From: Corynespora cassiicola
Taxonomy: Eukaryota; Ascomycota; Dothideomycetes; Pleosporales; Corynesporascaceae
Length of the DNA: 64,000 nucleotides
NCBI GenBank assembly: GCA_022059125.1
Contig: JAEUWY010000008.1
Span: 2,170,001-2,234,000, forward strand
Direction of reading: 5' to 3'
The notes below the pieces were generated by a model that made no database searches, was not told where the DNA came from, and was given only the letters and a program-made list of their open reading frames with translations. Shown piece by piece: positions 11,455-22,096 of the stretch (within the stretch, counting starts at the first letter, position 1; every line of letters begins with the position of its first letter). The translations under genes and the position numbers were made by a program.

Positions 11455-12816
11455 ATGTCTGCATCACAGAACACCGAGGCCATCAAGTACCCAGAGGAAT
11501 CCCTCGTTGAATCTCATGTACTAGATAACAATAATGACCCAGAACCATCTGATGATGAGTACAGTGACTACGATGCGGCTTCAACTACTTCAACTATAGA
11601 ATATGAGGAAGAGCCTTTCCAATCAATCAAAGGTCGAATTCTTGAGATCGCGCAAGAGCTCGCACCTTCAATTAACTCTAAGAAAATCGGTATTGACCGA
11701 ATGAAGGGAGGTGGATTCAACCGAGTTGTTGCAATCACTATTGATCGGAAGAGTTGGTATCCATTTTCACTCCAAAACATTAAGCATCTAATCTCGTTTT
11801 GCTTTGGTATCGGACGCGACATCAAAGACGTGGAGGAATACATACTACGCATTCCTCGACTGAACACCGGAACTATGCCGCACGACATAGTCACCTTGGA
11901 GTTCGTTCGTCGCTATTTCAAGCACCCAGTTCCGAGGGTAGTCCTCCACAATGCTACAGCAAACAATCCTCTCAAAAAAGCATTCATGATTCAAGAGCGT
12001 CTTCCCGGTGAGTCTCTTGATCGACTTTGGGACAAGCTAAATGCAGCACAGCGAAAGAACATTGTGCAAAAGATCATTAATATCCATCTTGATCTGCAGA
12101 ATATCACAAATAGACATGCCGGAATTGTTAGCATAGATAACAGCATGTTGGACCTAAACACCGGACCTGTCAAATTGGAAACTCTTCCAGTCCCTCTACC
12201 TGGCCAGCGCAACCCCAGGTTTGAAAAGCCTTATACGACTCCAGCAACTCATACAGCTACAAAGGATATGCTCTCCAGCATGTGCGAACGCTGGCGTGGG
12301 TATGAGCAGACTTGCTGGGGCGACTTTGTTCAAAACGACATATGGGATGGTTTTCTTAGGATAATTGAAGTCCTCCACAAGCTTGATCTAATTCCAGACA
12401 AAGATAGTTTCCATCTGTGCCATATGGATTTTCAAATGCGAAACATATTAGGCCTTATCAAGTCTGATACCTCCGTGCAAATCACTGGCATATTAGATTG
12501 GGACTCGGCTATTTTTGCGCCCAAGTTCTTCAGTTATCGTGCACCATATTTCCTGTGGGATAATGACGATTCATCGGAGGAAGACGAGACTTGCACGCTC
12601 ATTGTACCTGAAGACGCAGAAAAGAAGATATATAAGGACCTTTATGAGCGTTCAGTACATCCAGGTCAACTCAGGTACGCATATAGTCCAGAGTTCATAA
12701 TTGCGCGGCGCATGTTTCGTGTACTCTTACAAGGCGTTAGTTCTCAATGGGATATTGATTCCGCAAAGCTTATAATACAGGATTTTATGGAACTTCATCC
12801 CGAGAACAAAACCTGA
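11455..12816 (+). CDS. APH-fold kinase-like protein (paralogue B)
   Basis: Single-exon, 453 residues. The N-terminal ~60 residues are acidic and Ser/Thr-rich (DDEYSDYD). The APH kinase fold follows: RMKGGGFNRV glycine loop, YILRIPRL strand, catalytic loop HMDFQMRN and metal-binding ILDWDSAIFAPKF. The end, YAYSPEFIIARRMFRVLLQG, is shared almost word for word with the other paralogues, which marks them as a lineage-specific family. All catalytic positions are present. I start at 11455 (MSASQ) rather than the in-frame 11341 because the alignable part begins well after it. Cytosolic, substrate unknown. Closest in the window to the pseudogene copy directly downstream. Confidence 0.85.
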   Translation: MSASQNTEAIKYPEESLVESHVLDNNNDPEPSDDEYSDYDAASTTSTIEYEEEPFQSIKGRILEIAQELAPSINSKKIGIDRMKGGGFNRVVAITIDRKSWYPFSLQNIKHLISFCFGIGRDIKDVEEYILRIPRLNTGTMPHDIVTLEFVRRYFKHPVPRVVLHNATANNPLKKAFMIQERLPGESLDRLWDKLNAAQRKNIVQKIINIHLDLQNITNRHAGIVSIDNSMLDLNTGPVKLETLPVPLPGQRNPRFEKPYTTPATHTATKDMLSSMCERWRGYEQTCWGDFVQNDIWDGFLRIIEVLHKLDLIPDKDSFHLCHMDFQMRNILGLIKSDTSVQITGILDWDSAIFAPKFFSYRAPYFLWDNDDSSEEDETCTLIVPEDAEKKIYKDLYERSVHPGQLRYAYSPEFIIARRMFRVLLQGVSSQWDIDSAKLIIQDFMELHPENKT

Positions 12817-13085
12817 AGTTGCAAGACAATGTATGAGAATAATTGACATACTCCACTCTCATAAATATGCAATCAGTCCATCTATTATACTAGTAGCTAT
12901 CTGAATTAATATCGAATCATGTTTATATGTTACTAAAGAAATTATCTATGTAAAAATCCCTTCACTGGGTTCTAAACCTGTAAAATCTGTGCAAATTATT
13001 TTTTAAGAATTGAACATTGCTGATTGAACACTCCTTTAAGTTTCCTTGTTTAGAAGTACTGCTAACGAACATTGAATAGTCAAGA

Positions 13086-14292
13086 ATGTCAACTGCCAAA
13101 TCCAGCCAGGAAAGTTATTTAGTCTTTCCATGTAATTTTAAAGAGCTACTGCCCGAATCATCTTATCTCAAGGAATCTGAGATTCTCGCTCTGCAGCGGC
13201 TGAAGGATGGGCACTTTGATCGTGTCATGGCGTTACCATCACTTAAACTGGCATGATTTCCACTTCTCATCGATTCTTGAACAAATATTCCGGCAAGTGG
13301 GAGAATTTATTGCCCAAGAAATATATACTGCGTATTCCGCGACTGCCGAAAAGCAATTTTCATTATGATGTGGTGACATCGCAATATTTCGCACACCATA
13401 TTCGGTACCCTGTCCCCAGGGTAGTCTACTATGATTCAAGCACAGATAATCCCATTAGTCAGAGCTTTATGCTGCACGAAAAATTAAAAAGCAAGTCATT
13501 GGCGAGCCTTTGGGGCTCCCTCGATGTCGAATATACATGTTCTGCAGCTCGTCGTATCGCTCATATAATGCGAGACCTGCATCAGATTACCAAAGTCAGT
13601 CAAGTTGTTATCAGCTGCGATAACGCTAAGCTTGATCTTCTGGGTAACGTCAAGCTTGATGAGTTTCCTGTTCCCCTGCGTCAGTACCAAGATCTGTAAA
13701 CAGAACGAGCACCTGCGAAAGCTGCTCCACGACAAAATACACGCGACTTTCTTGTCGCACTATGCAATAGGTAGCGAGTAGACACATTGGCGAGAGAGGG
13801 AATTGCGTTTGACGAAATTTGGGATAACTTCATATTTATGATCAATCGACTATACAATCTTGGATTTCCTCCAGATTCAGATATCTATCATCTTTACCAT
13901 GGTAATCTACAGCTGCGTAACATATTAGCGGTGATAGTAAGTGAGTCTTAAATATTGATCACGGGTATTCTGGATTGGGATTTAACAACATTTGGTCCCA
14001 AGTTTATGGGTAACTGTACTCCATTTTCCTCCGAGCGGATGAAAATGCACGGCAGAAATCAGAAGAGGAAGTATTGGCCGTTTCTGAAGGTCCTGAAAAG
14101 CCGCATTATAGGGAGGCTTCCAATGCGGTGGTTGGAAGCGAATTCATAAAAGAGTCCGACACAGCCGAGCTTGTTCTAGCGCGCAGGATGTTTTATGCCG
14201 TTACGCATGGGATCCACTCTGGTCTTGACGAGGATAATGCGAAGAAAATACAGGACAAGTTCATTGCCCTTCACCCTAAAGATAAAGAATAA
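13086..14292 (+). pseudogene. Decayed APH-fold kinase-like gene (paralogue C)
   Basis: The remains follow the same order as paralogue B but in several frames. The start ATG at 13086 reads into a degenerate glycine loop (RLKDGHFDRV) and a stop near 13255. The frame at ~13253-13699 covers YILRIPRLP through the middle. Frames at ~13700-14149 carry the catalytic loop, and 14074-14292 covers the tail ELVLARRMFYAV. The catalytic loop reads HGNLQLRN, so the catalytic Asp of HxD has become Asn, while ILDWD is kept. Stops occur near 13779 and 13949. At least two frameshifts and several stops make it non-functional. Its order and wording point to a tandem duplicate of paralogue B. Confidence 0.85.
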
Positions 14293-14659
14293 CTCATTGA
14301 ATTTGAGTGATAAAAGTGATTGTATTACATATTAAAATAAGAGACTCTACTAAGTGACCGTTAATATACCCTGAATTGATGCCCGGATATGGCCGTGCAT
14401 CTACCTGTGAACAACGCGTGACAGAAAAGAATGAGAATCCTGATTAACTGCGGCCCCCTGTCGCATTTTCAGGTCAGTAGCAACATGGGAAAAAGCTTGC
14501 GGTTTACCAATCCATTCAATTTTGGAAACTCGCATAGTTTTGGTAATAATTCACACTAGATTATACTATATATGGGGCTCAGGTCCTGCACGTAGATTAC
14601 TACAAATTACTTTGGCTTGTCTTTTCGTATGATAACTTAGCAGACAAAAAAATTAAAAC
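14293..14659. other. Intergenic region
   Basis: 367 bases with no coding frame seen. It contains the promoter of the small Tyr/Pro-rich gene, with a TATATA stretch near 14566-14571, about 90 bases before its ATG. Confidence 0.5.
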
Positions 14660-15180
14660 ATGGCGTTTCGAGACCCTCTATTCACTAGTATGGAGGATTC
14701 CTTCGGTTATGGATTTGACAACGCTCCGCGAATGCGCCCAACTCCAGCGATGTACTACGACTATGACCCAACAGGACGTCGATATATGAACGTAAGTCCT
14801 CCGAATGGGCCACTAGAACGGCCTCGTGTGTTTAGACCTGGTTATTGGCCAAATTATGATGATGTAAGTCCACTGGGGAGTGAGTATGGAGGTGACTCCT
14901 TTAATCCTTACCCGCCTCGTCCTGGCGGTTGGCCAAGGTACAATGTCGGCCCTATGGACGGGGACCGCCCCCTGCGCCCTCATACTTTTTATGAAGGTAA
15001 GTATAACTTTTCCGACTGTATTTGTCCATCCTCAACAACTTTATAGGCCTTTCGCGACGTGGCGCTATTCATGGACGACGTGGGGGACAAGGAAGGCAAC
15101 GTCCCTTTTCCTCCTTTATCGGAGGCGAGTTCGATACACAAGAATACCGTGCTGGCATGTTGCGAAGGAACTATTATTAA
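14660..15180 (+). CDS. Tyr/Pro/Gly/Arg-rich low-complexity protein
   Basis: Two exons, 14660-14996 and 15047-15180, with a 50-nt intron (GTAAGT...TTATAG, phase 1), give 156 residues. The composition is dominated by Tyr, Pro, Gly, Arg and Asp, with PRPGGWPRYN-like and SRRGAIHGRRGGQG stretches. The protein ends EYRAGMLRRNYY. No signal peptide and no membrane segment. Aromatic/Arg-rich disorder of this kind is often seen in proteins that bind RNA or form condensates, but no domain is recognisable and I assign no function. The clean intron, with compositional continuity across it, supports a real gene. It sits between two APH paralogues on the same strand. Confidence 0.6.
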
Positions 15181-15489
15181 TTTTTAAAACCCGTATTGTC
15201 GTCATGTTGCTATGTTGTTTGAGACTTTGCTATTCTTACTTCTTCTGCCGCTTTTGCGCGTACAAATCCCTGTGTCGAAAAGAACGCTTATGTAGCAATA
15301 TAATAGACGGTTAAAGGACCTGGAGCTCTGGTGACTATGAAAAAAAAAGATTCCCTGCTTGCACAATGAATTTCAAAATGTTTCCGCTGCGATGCCTCAC
15401 GTGCACACACAATACTGGTCGTTGGCGATATATATTCCTTTGCCCATCAGTCTTTCTTCATATCTTTATCATCATATATCGATGCTAAA
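15181..15489. other. Intergenic region
   Basis: 309 bases, A/T-rich, including the 3' end of the low-complexity gene and the promoter of paralogue D. A TATATA stretch lies near 15430, about 60 bases before the ATG. Nothing else seen. Confidence 0.5.
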
Positions 15490-16689
15490 ATGGATCCTTC
15501 TGAACCTATCGATAGCTCAGGAATATTCAGTGCTGCTCTTGCTATGAGACAAGTCCACACTAAACGTCCGGATGATAAGGTGCTGCAATCGATCGCTTCT
15601 AAATTATTCAAGACTCCATGTAAAAAGGTAAAAATTGAGAAAATGCATGGCGGGAACTTCAACTATGTCACTGGAGTTGATATCCAGGAGGACAGAAGCT
15701 ATAGGCGGAATCGTTATATTTTCCGATACCCTTGCGACGATAGTCTAGATTTCGCGGATGAGGTCGCGGCAATTTTGGGCGCTAGAGCTACCATATCATT
15801 TCCTGTTCCAGAGGTTGTTTCATATGATATTCGAAAAGATAATGAACTGGGTCGGCCATACATGGTGCAAAGGAGGATTGAAGGCACAGATTTAGTGAGT
15901 ATATTAAATTTTCTCAGTACAGCTCAGAAGCAAAGCCTTACGAAGAAGGTCATAAGCCTTTGTAATGAGATGGCAAGTATCAAAAGCAAATCTCCTGGGC
16001 GATATTGTTTACAAGATCTTTCCAGCAAAACGATCAGAATAGGACCGCTGCGCATTCCTCTCAGTAGAGGAGAGAAAAATCCGCTCGCGATCCCAATGAG
16101 GCAGCAAACGTCACTCGAATTCATGTTGTCTCTATGTGATGCCCAAGCTACATATAGTAAGCTAACTGCAAGCTATTCCCAAGATGAGAATGTTTGGAAG
16201 GCCTTTTCCATGATTTCAAGGAGCCTCCATCGTCACGGGTTTCTGCCAGATGACGAGCCATTTCAGTTATGCCATGGTGATTTGTGGCCTTGGAATATTT
16301 TGGTTGAAGTCGAAGGACCCACGAGTGTTCAAATAACTGGTGTTCTTGACTGGGACTTTGCCATGTTCGCTCCCAGCTTCATGTATACAGCGCCAACGTG
16401 GCTATGGACGACATTTTGGGGACGTTCTGTAGGGGTATCTAGTGGTCCTGATATTCCTTTTGATAAAAAACTGCAGGATCTGCGAGACACTTGGATTGAG
16501 AACACCGACGATGTACTGCAGAAGTATGCGATAGCGCCAGAATGCGTTGTAGCCCGCAAGATGTTCTGGATTCTGTGCGAAGGATTGCCAGAGGAAAATC
16601 GATATGCGCAGCCGCATCATATCATCAAAGAGTGGCAGAAAATTTATCCTCAAGAGAATTATATGTACGTCCTTGAAGGCAGGAACTAG
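15490..16689 (+). CDS. APH-fold kinase-like protein (paralogue D)
   Basis: Single-exon, 399 residues, without the acidic N-terminal extension of paralogue B. Motifs in order: KMHGGNFNYV glycine loop near residue 52, YIFRYP strand, catalytic loop CHGDLWPWNILVE (canonical HGD) near residue 261, and metal-binding VLDWDFAMFAPSF. The tail AIAPECVVARKMFWILCEG matches the other paralogues. It is more diverged from B than the pseudogene is. Cytosolic kinase-like enzyme of unknown substrate. The ATG at 15490 is the first in the frame and is followed directly by an MDPSEP leader. Confidence 0.85.
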   Translation: MDPSEPIDSSGIFSAALAMRQVHTKRPDDKVLQSIASKLFKTPCKKVKIEKMHGGNFNYVTGVDIQEDRSYRRNRYIFRYPCDDSLDFADEVAAILGARATISFPVPEVVSYDIRKDNELGRPYMVQRRIEGTDLVSILNFLSTAQKQSLTKKVISLCNEMASIKSKSPGRYCLQDLSSKTIRIGPLRIPLSRGEKNPLAIPMRQQTSLEFMLSLCDAQATYSKLTASYSQDENVWKAFSMISRSLHRHGFLPDDEPFQLCHGDLWPWNILVEVEGPTSVQITGVLDWDFAMFAPSFMYTAPTWLWTTFWGRSVGVSSGPDIPFDKKLQDLRDTWIENTDDVLQKYAIAPECVVARKMFWILCEGLPEENRYAQPHHIIKEWQKIYPQENYMYVLEGRN

Positions 16690-17129
16690 AGTCAATTATG
16701 GAACAAGCGTTCTGAATTCGGCCATACACATCTTCCTCACCCAACGGAAATACCATCACGAATAATACTTGTACAATTACATAAAAGCGATTAAATTGTT
16801 TTTTTCCTTAGGCAATAAGAGTCTTGCGTATTTTTCTAGATGATAACGATATACGTCGATATGTGATGCAGCAGCTGATTTCTAAATATTACCCAGGTAG
16901 TAAATGCTACCATCTCGCTTACGAGAAAAGTTAACTTGTCCCCAAATCGCTTCCAACAAAACACTACCAGCCAACAATTTTATTGTGTATATATAAGCCT
17001 CTTTTCTTCTTCATACTTGATTTATCAAATTCTCTTTCTTTTATCCACAAAAAAAATCCGAGCCTCTTCCAACGACTAGCAAAACTAGCTCTTAATCCCA
17101 GGAGCCTTCCACACACTGACTATCTAAAC
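16690..17129. other. Intergenic region with paralogue E promoter
   Basis: 440 bases. Besides the TATA motif listed separately, no feature is seen. Confidence 0.5.
16988..16996 (+). promoter_or_regulatory. TATA-like box of APH paralogue E
   Basis: TATATATAA lies 134 bases before the ATG at 17130. An in-frame start at 16983 would lie upstream of this box, so the later ATG is the better choice. Confidence 0.45.
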
Positions 17130-18338
17130 ATGTCGCAAGTATATCCTGGTCGTGTTCCGTTTTCGATATTTAAGGAACAGATATATCGGCTCGGGGTTGA
17201 TGTCTTTAGCCAGTCAACCGAAGTTGATGTCGAAGTCCGTTATATGAGGGGAGGTTATTGGAATAGGGTTGCTGGCATCACAATTACCGGTCCAGTTCCA
17301 AAGGAGCCGAGAGAAAAGTCGCTTGAGGAATCGATGGGAACCCTCACGCTGGATCAGTCCACCAAGAAGAGTCATGAATATGTGGTGAGAAGTCCACGAG
17401 CCCATAAGGGTGGAGATAGCTTCCAACGCGATCTTGCCACACTCCAGTTTCTCTCTTGGAAATTGAACATCCCGATGCCTTGGATCGTGGCTTATGACCC
17501 TGGCTCGATTAATGCGCTGGGGTCACCGTACACGATCACGAAGAGAATTCCGGGCTACACTCCCTGCAAGGATAGTCTCACGCTAAAACAGAGAAAATCG
17601 CTAACTAAAGATATCACGAATGCGCTTTCGGAGATGTTTTTACTTACCAGCGATTCGGCAGGAACTATCAACCCAGCTTCACTTGTATTCAATGAGATAA
17701 CTCTCGATAGATTCCAGTTGGGCACCGGAAACGAAAATAAATCTTCTGCAACTCGCAAACAAACAACATATGCGTTCCTTCTAGAGACTGTGCAGCGCTG
17801 GATCGAGAAGGAAAAGGATTTTTTGTTCAAGATACAACAAACATGGTCAAAGATCAAGATCATTATCGACTCGCTCCACGATCGCGGTTTCCTTCCCGAC
17901 GAGGAGAAATTCTACCCCTGCCACCTCGATCTTTCATACCGGAACATCCTCGTCGAAACTCCGGATAAGAATAGTCTATCCGTCACAGGTTTTCTTGATT
18001 GGGATTCCGATTATGTCTTCTTCGGCCCCAAGTTCATGGCATATGCGCCCCCTCTGTGGCTCTGGCACACGGATCTCGAGCACTCCAGCGTGGACTACGA
18101 CGGCCAGGCCACTATCGAGCCGGAAAGTACAGACGATGTCGCCGTGAAGGAACATTTTGTTGAGTTGGCGGGCAAGGAGTGGGTGGAATTTGCCTTCAAG
18201 GAAGAATACGTAATCGCCCGCCAGCTCTTCATCATTCTAATTCGCGGCATCAATTCTTCCCAGGGCTGGGATTTTGTGTTGGATGTTGTTGAACGATGGA
18301 AAAAAATCCATCCTGACACCGAAGGTCTTTTCGATTAA
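17130..18338 (+). CDS. APH-fold kinase-like protein (paralogue E)
   Basis: Single-exon, 402 residues. Motifs in order: YMRGGYWNRV glycine loop, YVVRSPRAHKG strand, catalytic loop CHLDLSYRNILVE and metal-binding FLDWDSDYVFFGPKF, with the tail YVIARQLFIILIRG. All catalytic positions are present. An extra charged loop (EPREKSLEESMG) sits between the first strands. I chose 17130 over the longer in-frame start because of the TATA box at 16988 and the poor resemblance of the extra 49 residues. Last member of the array. It converges on the oxygenase gene at 18478. Confidence 0.85.
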   Translation: MSQVYPGRVPFSIFKEQIYRLGVDVFSQSTEVDVEVRYMRGGYWNRVAGITITGPVPKEPREKSLEESMGTLTLDQSTKKSHEYVVRSPRAHKGGDSFQRDLATLQFLSWKLNIPMPWIVAYDPGSINALGSPYTITKRIPGYTPCKDSLTLKQRKSLTKDITNALSEMFLLTSDSAGTINPASLVFNEITLDRFQLGTGNENKSSATRKQTTYAFLLETVQRWIEKEKDFLFKIQQTWSKIKIIIDSLHDRGFLPDEEKFYPCHLDLSYRNILVETPDKNSLSVTGFLDWDSDYVFFGPKFMAYAPPLWLWHTDLEHSSVDYDGQATIEPESTDDVAVKEHFVELAGKEWVEFAFKEEYVIARQLFIILIRGINSSQGWDFVLDVVERWKKIHPDTEGLFD

Positions 18339-18477
18339 GGGGGTCTTGGATACGAAAATGATCGGTTATTTCATTCTTCACCGTCGTCTCTAATTCTCAT
18401 TTACTCTGCAACACTGCCTACAGTAGCTAGAAGGGTAGTTTTTGCTAAATAAAATATCATATATGGGGATCATCTAC

Positions 18478-19703
18478 CTATGCGACAGCGACTTCCTTTG
18501 CGGCTGGCAACGCTGAAGACTGCGCAGCCTTCGCTGCAGCCTCCTTCTTGAATTTTTCCGCCCTGCCATAGCTATCCGCATAACCGCCCAAAACCGCCTG
18601 CTCCACAGTGACTGGCCCATATTTGGGTTCCTCGCCCTCTTTCCTGCAGTTCGGCAAGCACTCAACAACGAAATCGGGGTTTCCGGAAAAGAACACGGGG
18701 ATCGAGTAGCGCTCCTCCCCACTGACGTTAATCACACGGTGCAGGTTCGAAATGTACCTGTCATTGCTCCATCGCATCATCAGGTTTCCAAGATTCACGA
18801 CGAAGGCTCCAGGGGTGGGCTCTACGTCGAGCCACTCCTTCGTCGCATAGTCGTAGACCTGGAGGCCTGCGACCTTGTCCTGCAGGAGGAGAGTGATGGT
18901 TCCGAAGTCAGTGTGCGCGCCGATCCCGCGAGTCAGCTTCTGTGGGCTGTCTGGTGGTTGGCTCGGGTAGTGCAGCAAACGCATCGTGGCGACAGCTCCC
19001 TTTGTGAATTCGTCGAACCAGCTCTCCTCGAGGTCTAGCGTCAGGGCTAGCACCTTGAGAATATCCTGGGCGAGGGAGGTGACGCTGTGGTAGTATTCCA
19101 TGGCAGTGGTCTTGAAGTCCTCAACATTTGGAAGTGTGGAGGGCGAGGGCCACATGTTGGGCCCTGAGTTGAGCTTCTTGTTGACAAAGTATGGGTGGGT
19201 TTTTGGGATCTCATCACCGATGTAGAAGCCCTCCTTCAGCTCCGGCAGGGTACCTTCTTCCAGTATTTGCGACTTCAGCAACTCATAGCCGCGGTTCCAT
19301 GTGTTTGTAGTATCTACATCCCGTCAGCTACGTGATGCCCTCTCCATTATGGTCGATAATGGGGATATCTCGGAAAAGCTCGGGATGAATTTCCGAAGGC
19401 TTCCGACATTGGTGTGGCGTACCTTTGTTCACCTCCATCTTCTGCTCCAGACTCAGGTCAAAGAACTTCTTGTTCCAGTCCATAATCTTGTTCTGCAGCT
19501 CAATAGGAACTGAGTGTCCCGTGATCTGGAAAAAACCGTTGTGCAAGCAGCAATTCCGGACATCCTCCACAAGCTTCTTCTTGGCGGCTGCATCACCACT
19601 ATAGAACGCTGCAAGAGGTCAGTTTGAGTTCCAAGGCCAAAAATGGGCAGAAGGACATGCCGGAGAAATCAAGAATCGGAGGAGCGTCACCGGCCTGTGG
19701 CAT
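18478..19703 (-). CDS. 2-oxoglutarate/Fe(II)-dependent oxygenase (isopenicillin-N-synthase-like)
   Basis: Non-haem iron oxygenase of the IPNS-like superfamily, typically hydroxylating or desaturating secondary metabolites or small acids using 2-oxoglutarate. Exons on the - strand are 19703-19661, 19608-19423 and 19313-18478, giving 354 residues. The DIOX_N part begins PPILDFSAFYSGDA and includes NGFFQITGH. The C-terminal domain has the iron-binding HTDFGT (H-x-D) and the distal NLHRV His, followed by the RYS 2-oxoglutarate-binding Arg-x-Ser. The first intron runs 19660-19609 and starts GCATGT, a GC-AG intron; no GT donor keeps the frame and the PPILDF motif. The second intron (109 nt) is ordinary. 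The C-terminus is Ala/Lys-rich. It is next to an NmrA-like reductase on the same strand. Confidence 0.88.
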
Positions 19704-20410
19704 TTTGATTTCTATTGTTTACTTCGTCGGAAGCTGATGGGCTATAGAGCGGGATGAAGAGCGATGGACGGATCTGTTGTTTGATCGCGTCGCGGCTGAT
19801 GATTGAAGCTGTAATTGTCTGGATACCGTCTCTTGACTCGAGCACAACTGCTCTATGTATACGTGGATGCGTAAAACATCTCCGAAAACCGCGCGACTTA
19901 CCCCTCACGCGAGCGTCTGGGAATGGTGGCGTTGGTGGGGTGGACTAGAGGGGGTTCGGTCGTGTCCCAACTCTTCCCCACTTTTGGTTATCTGATCGTG
20001 ATAGAGACGGCAATTATGTAAGCAGGAGACCTGGTCATGGGACTTTGATAAGTTGGGGTGAAGCATGTTGACTTGAAGCAGAAGGCTGCTAGATGCAGGC
20101 GCCTGATGGGGTGATGCGCGCTGGTGTGGTATTCCGAGTTGTATTTACAGGTGATCCGTGCGCGAGGTGCTTCACCACCTGTCTGGAAGCGTCGCAAGCA
20201 TTTTGAATGGTGTTCATAACCAAAAATGCATAGCTGTGACTAAAACTTCAAATGCTATCCTTTTTCCAAAATTGAGATGGTTCAAGGCCCCTAACAATAA
20301 ACTAATCCTCCGTCATTAAGAAAGTAGGACTAATTTGTCGATATCTATCAGAGAATCAAATCTTGCACTTCAAAGAAAACGAGAACTGTATAAGTTTACT
20401 GAGAACAGGA
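19704..20410. other. Intergenic region
   Basis: About 700 bases between the oxygenase promoter and the 3' end of the second NmrA-like gene. No coding frame, RNA gene or repeat recognised. Confidence 0.55.
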
Positions 20411-21567
20411 TTAGTCTTTGCCCTGCCAAACCTCTGTAAGAAAATTTTCCATCGTCGTAAACTCGTAATCGGGGAAAAATTGATTGAACGCATCGGATAC
20501 AGCCCACGATCCCTTCGCACTTCCAATCAACGTCCCAATCAGAACCGTCCTCAGCATCTGGTTAGCCTCTTCTCCAGAAACGGCATGGTGTTTGGCTTGA
20601 AGCGAGAAGGAAGCTTTGTACTCTCCAGCCTCGAGATCTTCAAGCTTTACTCTCTCGATAGTAAACGGCCGTCCTTCGCTCCCATCAGCATTCATAACTC
20701 GATTACGGCGTGCAACATACCTCGAATCTTCTCTCCAATTTTCAATACTTCCGACACCGGCAGCGTATTCCCACTAATCCCTCCCACTACCGGCCACTCG
20801 CTTTCGTACTCAACGGCCCTCGCAACAATAGCAGCAACATCCTGCACCGTAGTCCAGGTCATAACCGTATCCTGCCCCTCCACCGTCACCGCCCGGCAAT
20901 TTTCGAAGTCGATCATCGTGTTTAGCGGCGTGACATGCTTGGCCGTCTTGTGCGGCGTGGCGAGGTAGTTCAAAAACCAACCCGGCTGAAACAACGTATA
21001 CTCCAAGACCTAGACATTGCACGCATCAATATCTGAGCCTCAACAATTCAGGGGCGGTACACGAACCTTCCCATCCGCATTCACCTCCTCCAAATACCGC
21101 TTCACCACATCCTTCCCCTCCCACCACGGCATCCCCTCCCTCCCTGAACTACGATCCAGTCAGCACAACCCCGCATAGAGAGCATGGCAGCTCACCTCCC
21201 CCACTCGCTCGGCGCAAACCGCCTCACACCCGCCTTGATCGCCGCATCAATAAGGTTTTTCTGCGCTTTACACTCCGGATCCGCGAGGATCTGGACGAAC
21301 GATAGCACCGTGTGGACACCGCGCAAGGCCTCGACGAGATTCTCCCGGTCACTGTAGTCGACGGCGCGCCACGTGACGCCTGGAGTCGCGTCGGCGGCGG
21401 GCTTTGCGCTGCGAGTGAAAATCGTGATTGCATGCTTGTGTGTGGCGACTAAGGCGTCGAGTATCTCTTGGGCGACCTCTAGGTGGGGGTGGATTAGCTT
21501 GGCTGGTGATGGTTGCGGATGGGAAGAGCGTACCTCCTGAGCCGCCGGCTATGGCGATGTGGACCAT
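20411..21567 (-). CDS. NmrA-like / isoflavone-reductase-type NAD(P)-binding protein (2)
   Basis: Exons on the - strand are 21567-21534, 21478-21196, 21148-21067, 21009-20721 and 20673-20411, with four introns of 47-57 nt and consistent phases, giving 316 residues. The N-terminus MVHIAIAGGSGEVAQEI is the Rossmann GxxGxxG loop, split by the first intron. FTRSAKPAAD marks the dinucleotide specificity region. AGVRRFAPSEWGR and YTLFQPGWFLNYL are family landmarks. The expected Lys of the active site lies in exon 3 (EGKDVVKRYLEE). It differs clearly from the reductase at 4955-6086, so it is not a recent duplicate. Its neighbour on the same strand is the 2-oxoglutarate oxygenase, a plausible partner. 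Substrate unknown. Confidence 0.85.
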
Positions 21568-22096
21568 TGTATTTCGGATTAAGAATTGCGGAAAGGAAGG
21601 GTGCGTGGAGATGGATCGATAATTGATGGAATAGTGGTTTATTGATGGAGGAGCTTTATGTATTAAAGTACTATCGATGGATTGCAGCCTAAACTGTATC
21701 CGCCATAAGGTTGACCAGATACAACAGCTGTAATTATTGGACACCCGGAGCCTACTGCAGTTTTTACGTCGCCGGGCAATTGGATGACTGCATGCTAAGA
21801 TTCCAGTAGCGAATCGCTGGGGTGAGATCGGATATGTTGTCTCCTGTTAAAGAGCTCATTCGTAGGGCTCGCCTTGCTTTGGCTGAAAATGTAGCCAGTT
21901 TAACAGCAATAGAGCGCCATCCCTGACGCTGACCAGTCCTGCGTGTCTGCTTTGATCGAACCACATTACTGCAGCCTGTCGCAAGCGTGCGAAACGGCCT
22001 GGCACCCAGGCCCAACCTTGCCAAGTCCCCCGCTAAGGTCTTCGATCTCCTGCGCATCGGCTACGGAGGCCGACTGGTGCGAAAGCCGAAAAGCTA
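21568..22096. other. Intergenic region
   Basis: About 530 bases between two - strand genes, holding the reductase promoter. Frames on both strands are open by chance only. Confidence 0.5.

Noticed and set aside
16983..17129. Upstream in-frame start for APH paralogue E
   Set aside because: It would lie upstream of the TATA-like box, and the extra residues are not family-like.
2450..18338. Antibiotic-resistance role for the APH-fold genes
   Set aside because: Fungal APH-fold expansions mostly have unknown substrates; the fold alone does not show resistance.
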